From Lentinula raphanica (Eukaryota > Basidiomycota > Agaricomycetes > Agaricales > Omphalotaceae), in NCBI GenBank assembly GCA_027919835.1, contig JANVFP010000008.1, positions 620,001 to 684,000 of the forward strand: a stretch of DNA of 64,000 nt, given 5' to 3'. A model generated the notes under the pieces. The model did no database searches and was not told the DNA's origin. It saw only the letters and a list, made by a program, of their open reading frames with translations. Each line of letters starts with the position of its first letter. Position 1 is the stretch's first letter. Below, piece after piece: positions 57,412 to 64,000 of the stretch. Position numbers and translations under genes: made by a program.

Positions 57412-58076
57412 TTAGTAGAGGAATGCGAGGATTAGATGCGTGTCTTTCTAGTAGCTGGTCGTTGTAGAAGATAGAACTCTGTCGAGGAGAGTTGGTTTTG
57501 TTGGGGAATCCATAGCCGGAGGCCACACCATTTATATCAGACATTGTTGAAAACAATCCAGGTTCAAAGTGTGGTTTATCGCTAACGTGACCATGGCCAA
57601 TCGTCATAATCGCCTGTTTAGGTAATTTCTAAGCGTCAAGAATTTGCCAAATAAGGGAAGAAACTTTCTGCGTCGTCAAGGCGGGGCGAACAATAGATTT
57701 CCCGAACCATCAATCACCGTCAATCGAGCAAAATTACCGCTTATGGCAATTTACGTCGCTAACTGGCATCGGCCACTGAACGTTACGTTGAACTTTTAAA
57801 CAACATACGATTGTGCAGCAAAGAGCAGTAAAGGATGTATGAACAAGACACAGAATACATATACGCAGAGGTAGGTGCTTCAAGCACGATCGTCATGAAC
57901 TATGTAAATAGATAACAGTAAGTAGTAAGTGACAAAGATAGTAAAGACTAGTTTCTGTACAGTTATATAGCCAATACTTATCGCCTAAGTATATCAGTTC
58001 ACCAGCATATTGAAGCAGCAAGTAAGCATAAAAACAGATCAAAGAGACCAAAGATTCCTTTCCCAACAATCTCGAA
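57412..58076. other. Intergenic region of about 660 bases; no gene called
   Basis: The minus-strand open frame at 57329-57607 overlaps the start of the small membrane protein in another frame and has no domain. A motif-poor, AT-rich stretch follows. No RNA gene or repeat was recognised. Confidence 0.4.
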
Positions 58077-60450
58077 TCATTCATCAGCGGCAGGACTAGA
58101 TCCCCTCAAACTTCTCTTCCTTTTCAACCCAGCCCCAGCAACACCGCTACTCATCCTAGTCTGTCTCTTCAGTACCGATCGACTAGGTCTTTCTTTCGTC
58201 CCTTTCCCGCCTCTACGCGCACTTCCCCTATACGCGCCACTCCCATCATCATCATCCTGTTCCTCCTCCGTATAGTCATCTCCGCTCCCGCTCCCTTCCT
58301 CATCGTCGTCGTCGTCATTCGCCCGATAATCTCCATCAGATACTGCAGAGTGATACTCGGAGCCTGAGCCAGGCGAAGCACCCCGTTTGTCAGGGGCATT
58401 GCCGCCTTGTTTGTTGGACTTTCGCGGACTACGGGTGCCACCAGGTCCTTTCGTCGGGGATTTAGAAGTCGCGGGCGACTCGTTCTCCGCACCAGAACCC
58501 CTACGGCCGTCTTCATCATTCTCATCGTTCGCATCCTGTCCTCTATCCGTTCCGCCTTCACCCGGGTCACTCTCCATCAATGCGTCGGTCGATGGTTTTT
58601 TGTACGGAGCCGGAGCCGAAGACGATTCGCGACTGTCTCTTCCACGGCCGTCTACGCCATTGAGTAAACCTTGAAGACCCGTGACGGGCGCACCATTCGG
58701 CCTTTGAGAAATAGGAGGCGAGCTAGAGCGATGATGCTGCTGTTGATGATGATGAGACGGAGGATATTCATAACCATTTGGACTGTTACTCGGAGGTGGC
58801 CCAATAGGAGGAAGCGAGTATGCATTAAGAGCGTATCCGTTATATTGCAATGGTACACCAAAAGCGCCGCCAGTATACATCGTGTGAGATGAATGTTGAG
58901 TAGGAGGATGATGTTGGCTCGCGTAGGAACTTGGCGAGGTGTTCGTACTGTTTCCGTAGTATGGTTGATGTTGGGGCGGATGAGGATGCGTCAGATGAGC
59001 TAGGCCGGGGGGAAGATTTTGGGAATGAGGATGCGGATAAGAATTAGTGGGCGAGTTCGAATGCGATGGAGGCATCGGACCATTAGAATTGGCTTGTGAA
59101 GGGACATGCAAGGCTGAAATCGGGCCAGGGCTATCGGATGGCGGCCCATGGACAGGGTGATTGTTACTTTCATCAGGCTTGTCATGTCCGAGCTTGGTTT
59201 TCTTATTCTTTTTGGCAGGACCAATGCTCTCCTTGCGAGCAACTGTCGGTCTCGATGGGGTATCTTGAGGCGGGGGTGGGTTTTGAGAGGGCACAGGTGT
59301 AAGAGGATATGATGGAGTTGTAGGAGATTGGCCCATCCCATCGCCTTCGCCTCCTAATGACGTACGTTTATGAGGAAATTGTTCTGGTCGAGGACGTGAA
59401 TGAGTCCGCTCAAACAGGCCACACTTGTTGCAAAGCTGAAACACCAGCGTCAGAGGATATCCAGCGTGAGGATAACAGTTTGTGAGGAAATGCGCTTACC
59501 ACTTTTCCTACGGCAAGATTACTACGTCTCCAAGTACTCGTATCACTGGTATAGCAATTATAGCACCTTCTTCGAATGCGATCTGTGACCTTGGTCGCAG
59601 CGTCTTCAGTATAGATGATTTCAGATTCGGGAATGGGGGTATGAGTGAGTGCAGCAGTGATCGCAGCAAATCCATTTCCAGGAACGGGAGGAGGAGGAGC
59701 GCCGGGACCCATGGAATGCATGTTGCTGTCTGCCTCTGACGAGGGAGGCATGTTCATGGGATCGACAGAATTAGGGCCATAATTACTGCCTACGATCCCA
59801 TTTCCGCTAGCACCTACGTAAGGGGGAGGAGGATGAGAACCGTAATGTGGAACACCAGGATTATACGTATAACTAGTCTGGACTGGGTATACAGGCATGT
59901 GGACGCCATTTGGATTGCCATAAGGGTAAGGAGAATGTGTATAATGATGAGGAGGAGGTGGAGGAGGATAGGACTCGTGTGGATGATGATGAGGATGGCT
60001 TTGATGATGAGGATGAGGAGGATAGCCAGGCATACCAGATGTTGGATAGCTAGGTGTACCTCCAGGCACAGGTGACTCTGAACCTCGAGGATCTCGGCCA
60101 CGGTCATTGACAGGAGGCGGCGGCGGAGGCATCATCCGTCCCCAATTGCTCTCATATTGAGGAACAGAGTACATATGTGGCGGTGGGGGAGGAGGAGGAG
60201 GATAAGGATAGTAGTGTTGTTGCTGATAAGTTGGCTGGGGTCCAGGCGGAGTTTTGGATCTTGGTCGGCTGGTAGACTCGGCATCTTTTGGTTGAGCGCT
60301 GGCCTCGTTTCTCAAGGAGGCCAGAGTCTCCACTGCATTCATGGGCGGAGTCGCACCTCTGACTGGGGAAGAACGTCGGGAGCCTGTTTTATGGGACTGG
60401 CGAGAAGGTGGCCTGGAATCGCGCTCAGATGAATCCTTTGTGAGCGCCAT
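58077..60450 (-). CDS. GATA-type zinc finger transcription factor with long disordered arms
   Basis: Likely a nuclear DNA-binding regulator that reads (A/T)GATA(A/G). Exons in coding order: 60450..59500 and 59435..58077 (769 aa). The single finger is CYNCYTSDTSTWRRSNLAVG then KVLCNKCGLFERTH at about 296-330. Spacing is C-X2-C-X19-C-X2-C, longer than the usual 17-18 loop. The intron falls inside the finger, between the two Cys pairs. The N-terminal arm is Pro/His/Tyr-rich (PPPPPPPPHMYSVPQY, PHHQSHPHHHPHESYPPPPP). The C-terminal arm is Ser/Pro, then acidic (DDDDDEEGSGSGDD), then basic (LKRKRSLRGSS). An upstream in-frame ATG at 60468 exists, but it lies in a likely 5' UTR intron: CCTG|GTGAGT ends at CTTCAG before GCAACG-ATG, so MALTKD was taken as start. 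The regulator's targets are unknown; SREP- or Gat-type control is not implied. Confidence 0.83.
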
Positions 60451-61153
60451 CGTTGCCTGAAGATACATTTAGAGAATAGTTGAACATTGAGCCGCAAAAA
60501 ACTCACCAGGTCCTATAGCCGCAGTCTGTGAAGGAGAGAAAGTAAGTCAGCACTGTTTGCTTCAACTGCCATCAAATCCTTGTCGCCTCCTAGTCATCAT
60601 CCGAATTCGTCCGAGAACAGATTAAGCAACGCTGGAATGCCAGCCAGCTCATAACGTAGTAAAAAACCAAGATGATGAAGGAAAAGACATGAGTAAAGTT
60701 GAAAGAGCAGAGTCTCTTTTCTTTTGATCCTTTGATACGATCAACAACCTCCGCCCACCATCAACTTTTTTTCCTCTTTGGCATCATCAATCATTAATAT
60801 ACGCCGCTTTCGAAGAGTTACAAAGACTGATGAAGGGGAACAGAAAAGAAAGTTGTTTGCAGCCCAGTACTCACCTCAATTAACGATGGGCACTTAGTGA
60901 CAGTGGGCAAAGTAAGTAGAAAAATTAAACAGCTCGTCGTTAGCGTGGTCACAGATGTCACAGCCTGTCACCAACTGTTACATACCTGGTAACTCCTGGT
61001 AAGGGTGTGACTTATAAGTAAGCGCCAGAACCTTTCAGCGTCTTGTCATCATCATCTTGATAAAGAGTTCATACAAAAATTTTCATTCGTAAGTACATTA
61101 ATTTATAGGCTTGGTTGCATGCTACAAGACCGGCCTGTATCTCTCGGAGCAGC
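60451..61153. promoter_or_regulatory. Long 5' region of the GATA factor, with a probable 5' UTR intron
   Basis: About 700 bases upstream of the GATA gene. On the minus strand, CCTG|GTGAGTTTTTTGCGG at about 60508 and CTTCAG at 60457 define a probable intron in the 5' leader. At 60983-61008 CTGGTAACTCCTGGTAAG shows a short direct repeat, and 60955-60978 has a double TGTCAC(A/C). No gene was recognised. Confidence 0.5.
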
Positions 61154-62167
61154 TCATGCTCTCTTCTCTTTCGCCATCAAGTCATTCAGGCATCTTGCTA
61201 CAATTCCTACACCGTCTGCCACAGCATTCTTTTCTTCCTCCTTCACTCTTTTCAGTACCCGTTGGAACCGATCAGGGTGCCACCTCAACTGTGCGCTTCG
61301 TATCCTCTCCTTTCGCGATAGGTTCTGTGAATGAAGACTAGATAGAAGGAAAGTCGTTATCTCTGTAGGTGTGAGGTCCTCGGGCTTCGACACTGTATGG
61401 GACACAGGCCATGGAATATCCTCAAAGTTCAGTGGCTCCGACGATCCGAGGGAAGCCGAGAGAGAGGACCATTGCTTCTCGTACTTCTCCCATCCAGTTA
61501 CTATCGATGCTTCTCTCTCAACCCTAATCCTTTCTCTATCTTCACGCTCTCTCGCCGCTTGCTTAGCCCTGTATCGATTCTCCCTTCGCTTTTCCGCTTC
61601 TCGATCCCGTTCGCGCTTCTCCCGTAAACGCGCCTCAAATTCAAATCGACGAAATTCTTCATGTAAGGTTGACCCCATTTTAGCTTGAGCTCTCTGTCTT
61701 TCCCTTTCTCTCTCAGCCTCAGCGGCGACTCTCCGCTGTCTCAATTCTTCCTCGTGTCTCATCCATCTCTCAGCCTCAACCTCGTACTCATTCATTGCTT
61801 CCTCCCACATCCTCCTTCGCACCCGTTCTTCCATGTTTTGTCGTTCTTGCGTTCCGATGTCCGGAAAGCGAACACTCTGTTCAAAGATCCATTGCTCCGT
61901 TGTCCGGTCTTTTCGGTCTCTTTGGACAAATTCCTGCTCGATGACCCAGGCGTAAGTGTGAGCCATGTGCTGTCGAGACCCTCCAGCTGTCGTCGGCTTC
62001 CGTGGAGGAGGCTGTGAGGCGGAACGGGGCTTCGGCGGAACAGGTTGGATTGGACTAGGCATGGGCTGCTCAGAGTCTCTGGCCCGGAAGATGGGTCGCG
62101 GCTTTCGAGAACTCGAGTGATAAGACCCTGGTCCAGTGTAATCAGGACGAAGTTCCTTCATCACCAT
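61154..62167 (-). CDS. NFKBIL1-like coiled-coil protein with degenerate J-type domain
   Basis: Single-exon gene, 337 aa. The N-terminal third is Pro/Ser/Arg-rich. The middle (about 85-235) is a long Arg/Glu-rich helix (ERERERQRAQAKMGSTLHEE, EKRERDREAEKRRENRYRAK), probably a coiled coil. The C-terminus has LNFEDIPWPVS and LTPTEITTFLLSSLHSQNLS, then the segment IRSAQLRWHPDRFQRVLKRV with an HPD tripeptide at 297-299. This arrangement recalls the end of human NFKBIL1 and of J-domain proteins, where HPD stimulates Hsp70. Only the second half of a J domain is visible, so chaperone activity is uncertain. The start MVMKELRPDYTGPG has two nearby ATGs. Intronless genes are rare in this window. Function: unknown, nuclear role possible. 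Confidence 0.72.
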   Translation of the reverse strand: MVMKELRPDYTGPGSYHSSSRKPRPIFRARDSEQPMPSPIQPVPPKPRSASQPPPRKPTTAGGSRQHMAHTYAWVIEQEFVQRDRKDRTTEQWIFEQSVRFPDIGTQERQNMEERVRRRMWEEAMNEYEVEAERWMRHEEELRQRRVAAEAERERERQRAQAKMGSTLHEEFRRFEFEARLREKRERDREAEKRRENRYRAKQAAREREDRERIRVEREASIVTGWEKYEKQWSSLSASLGSSEPLNFEDIPWPVSHTVSKPEDLTPTEITTFLLSSLHSQNLSRKERIRSAQLRWHPDRFQRVLKRVKEEEKNAVADGVGIVARCLNDLMAKEKRA

Positions 62168-62474
62168 GGAAGCAGTGCAGGAGAAGAATCAAAGTGTCAA
62201 TATGTATAAGTTATCTGGGTACAGTTTTCAGTTATGGGGAAATTCGGATGGTGGGCGATGGTTAAGTGTAGACTGAAAACAGGCCTCAATATTCAAGATA
62301 TCTTACCACGTTGCAGGTGCATGTTGGCACACCTGGAGGACCCACCATTCTCAAGCCTCGTTGTTTCGTGTAACTTGTGATCAGTGAGTATTTGAGAGAC
62401 TTTCCTCTATCTGGTGAACTGTTGATGATTGGACATTCACTTTTGTCTGCAGGTTGAGGTGCGCAACACACGGT

Positions 62475-62942
62475 CTACGCAAACACGAGCCTTTGAATCA
62501 TTTCGTTGATATTGATTATCTTGTCCAGAGGATGAAAACGTTGCAAGTCTTCTACAAATGGCAATGTCACGTAACGGGATTCTGGTAAGACTTGGCCCGG
62601 GAGACGCGTCTGGCAATGCGGGGAATCACTGTTAGAAACGGTCGACGAATGGTGGTTGACACGAGGCTTGAACAAAGTTTTCACCTGCGAACGTTGAACA
62701 CATTCTAAGAAACCCATTTCTTCGATTTCCCTCAGTGTCGAGATTCGAAAAGATTTTTCCAGCTTGCAAAAGGATATTAATATTGTGAAATCCATGAAAT
62801 TTTCAGCATCGCTCTGTGAAATTTTCAGCGTGTAAGAGCTACTAGAATGATAGTAACTGCAATCCTGTGGCAAAAGCTTTCGGACTCGGATGAATTCTGA
62901 AAATTTGAAGTCCTGCTCGCGGAGGTATTTATTGAATAACAT
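62475..62942 (-). CDS. Orphan intronless ORF of about 155 aa
   Basis: The minus strand is open from an ATG at 62942 to TAG-type stop at 62475 (about 155 aa). It reads MLFNKYLREQDFKFSEFIRV, SLYTLKI-like segments and ends FHPLDKIININEMIQRLVFA. No domain, signal or family is recognised, and no splice sites are needed. The frame lies in the gap between two divergent genes (61154-62167 on minus and 63186 on plus) and could be a chance open frame in a promoter. Composition is ordinary, without low complexity, which mildly favours coding. Confidence is low. Confidence 0.28.
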   Translation of the reverse strand: MLFNKYLREQDFKFSEFIRVRKLLPQDCSYYHSSSSYTLKISQSDAENFMDFTILISFCKLEKSFRISTLREIEEMGFLECVQRSQVKTLFKPRVNHHSSTVSNSDSPHCQTRLPGQVLPESRYVTLPFVEDLQRFHPLDKIININEMIQRLVFA

Positions 62943-63185
62943 AGCCACGTGGCCGACGGTTTTTCACTCCTTTCAATTTCCGTCGCTTTGTGCTTGACAC
63001 AGAACTCTCCTTCTTTTCTCCTCGACCGTCGACGCTTCAAGATTTAACAAAAGTTGACTTTGAAGTATCCACGTACGATCTCTAGATTCTTTCTTGACTA
63101 GGTCACTTGTTCAACCTTGTTTTCGAACCTACAGGATTCGTACTCTCAACGAAAGCTATATCTCTCTCAGCTCCAGCTTGCGTCT

Positions 63186-64000
63186 ATGGATCATGAGCCA
63201 GCTTCGGCCTCTGATCAGCGCGAGCAACGAATGCTCGCAGTTGCCAAGTTAAAACGCGCAGCATCATTACCAAGATTGAAAGATGGAAGACGGCCTCCAA
63301 TGCACAACGAAGCCGTCAGTGAAGGAGAAAAAGGTCCTGCAGAAGAGGAAATGCAACCGGAAGTGGAGACACCTCCGCTGCAACAACAAGAGGTCGAGAA
63401 GCAGTTGGAAATTGGACCTGGAACGGAGTCAGAGAACGAAGCAGGTCCCGAAAACCTAGTCGAAGACGTTCCCGCACCAACGCCCGCCACAAGGTCAAAA
63501 CGGCGCACCAGATCAAGATCACGCTCCAGAGGCTCCAGGGACATGAAAGGAAAGGCTCGTGCGCCAACACCCAACCCCCTGATCACTGGCGACTCTTCGC
63601 AAGATGAAGCTTTTCCTGCATCACCCACAATCACCCTGCCCATCGTCCCTCAGCTCATGTCTCCGATACCTTCACAATTACAACTACAACGCTCTCTCCT
63701 CCTTCGATCACCTACCCCTACATCACAGGATCCCTCCCAATTCCAGTATCCCGGTACTTCGCCTCCCACTCCTCTTCCATCTTTGGAAGCTTTGCAGAAA
63801 GGTCTTTTCCGCTCAAACAGCGCCGGGAGAATGCTCGCTATGCACAAGCTCACTGGTGGCACAGAGACTTACGATCCGTCAATGTCACCTTCACCCGCAC
63901 TCAGTCCGGGCAAATTCAAGCGCACCAATACGGTTTCGGGTGGTGAGCGCAATGCTGCGCGAAAATTGCTAATGGACACTCTGAGCAGCAGAAATAGGGC
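63186..64000 (+). CDS. Ser/Arg/Pro-rich protein, 5' part only (runs off window)
   Basis: The frame starts at ATG 63186 (MDHEPASASDQREQRMLA) and is open to the end of the window, about 271 codons. It begins with a short charged helix (EQRMLAVAKLKRAASLPRL), then an acidic Gln/Glu stretch, an Arg/Ser block (KRRTRSRSRSRGSRDMKGK), and Ser/Pro-rich sequence. Near the end TVSGGERNAARKLLMDTLSS follows a repeat-like RSNSAGRMLAMHKLTGG. I recall similar blocks (SGGERxAARxxLL) in uncharacterised mushroom proteins, but give no name. The CT-rich tract around 63160-63185 upstream is consistent with a promoter. The product may be nuclear because of the SR block; that is inference. The 3' part is outside the window. 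Confidence 0.6.
   Translation, partial: MDHEPASASDQREQRMLAVAKLKRAASLPRLKDGRRPPMHNEAVSEGEKGPAEEEMQPEVETPPLQQQEVEKQLEIGPGTESENEAGPENLVEDVPAPTPATRSKRRTRSRSRSRGSRDMKGKARAPTPNPLITGDSSQDEAFPASPTITLPIVPQLMSPIPSQLQLQRSLLLRSPTPTSQDPSQFQYPGTSPPTPLPSLEALQKGLFRSNSAGRMLAMHKLTGGTETYDPSMSPSPALSPGKFKRTNTVSGGERNAARKLLMDTLSSRNR

Noticed and set aside
58387..58892. Arg-rich plus-strand frames opposite the GATA gene
   Set aside because: Antisense shadows of Ser/Pro/Asp-rich coding sequence; biased composition explains their openness.
1..64000. CRISPR arrays, riboswitches, bacterial operons, phage or plasmid genes
   Set aside because: Nothing of the kind was seen; the spliced gene structures show eukaryotic nuclear DNA.

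Overview
The window reads as nuclear DNA of a mushroom-forming basidiomycete (Agaricomycete). Genes are packed on both strands and cut by many introns of about 47-70 nt with GT-AG ends. Several genes belong to families expanded in Agaricomycetes: a DUF6533-type membrane protein, a 7TM protein and a CCCLPVR 4TM protein. No bacterial-style operons, CRISPR arrays, rRNA genes or convincing tRNA genes were seen. Exon models were built by hand from splice sites, reading phase and remembered family motifs. Every model closes in phase except the galactokinase, which carries a one-base frameshift.

Layout. 1-521: 3' end of a CLC chloride channel (+). 1312-3374: galactokinase GAL1 (+, frameshifted). 3625-4384: NC2-alpha/Bur6 (-). 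4895-5150: Ty3/gypsy RNase H relic (-). 5201-6404: PEX11 (-). 7127-7750: Sm D3 (+). 7987-11967: WDR48/UAF1-like (-). 12218-15292: CANIN (Nse6/SLF2-like) SMC5/6 factor (-). 15512-19282: membrane-anchored amidohydrolase with 19 exons (-). 19807-21790: NIPA-type Mg transporter (+). 21951-23074: Rad10/ERCC1 (-). 23223-26120: class II HDAC Hda1 with an Arb2 tail (-). 26567-27921: DUF6533 membrane protein (-). 29003-30324: CCCLPVR 4TM protein (-). 30784-31690: DUF1746/Dsc4-like (+). 31755-32011: NDUFAF8-like twin-Cx9C protein (-). 32102-42984: CSF1 bridge-like lipid transfer protein, about 3229 aa (+). 43064-44007: YIP1 (-). 44165-45222: NSA2 (+). 45583-49173: Zn2Cys6 transcription factor (-). 50295-51835: 7TM protein (-). 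52422-53679: aldo-keto reductase (-). 53818-54669: stand-alone intronless indole-3-glycerol-phosphate synthase (+). 54773-56484: SSL1/TFIIH p44 (+). 56779-57411: small membrane protein (-). 58077-60450: GATA-type factor (-). 61154-62167: NFKBIL1-like protein with an HPD motif (-). 62475-62942: orphan ORF (-). 63186-64000: 5' part of a Ser/Arg-rich protein (+, runs off the window).

Most genes are housekeeping. Four act in genome maintenance (WDR48, the CANIN protein, RAD10 and the NER/TFIIH subunit SSL1), but they are not co-oriented, so I read this as density rather than a pathway cluster.

The most unusual signal is gene architecture. The window holds many micro-exons: two of 6 nt, internal ones of 8, 8, 11, 12, 12, 12, 13, 14, 15, 16 and 20 nt, a start exon that is only ATG, and tiny terminal exons. 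It also has three inferred GC-AG introns. I found no convincing new multi-gene system. The best leads are the micro-exon load, the stand-alone IGPS domain beside a divergent aldo-keto reductase, and the PIP-box-like N-terminus of the SMC5/6 factor.
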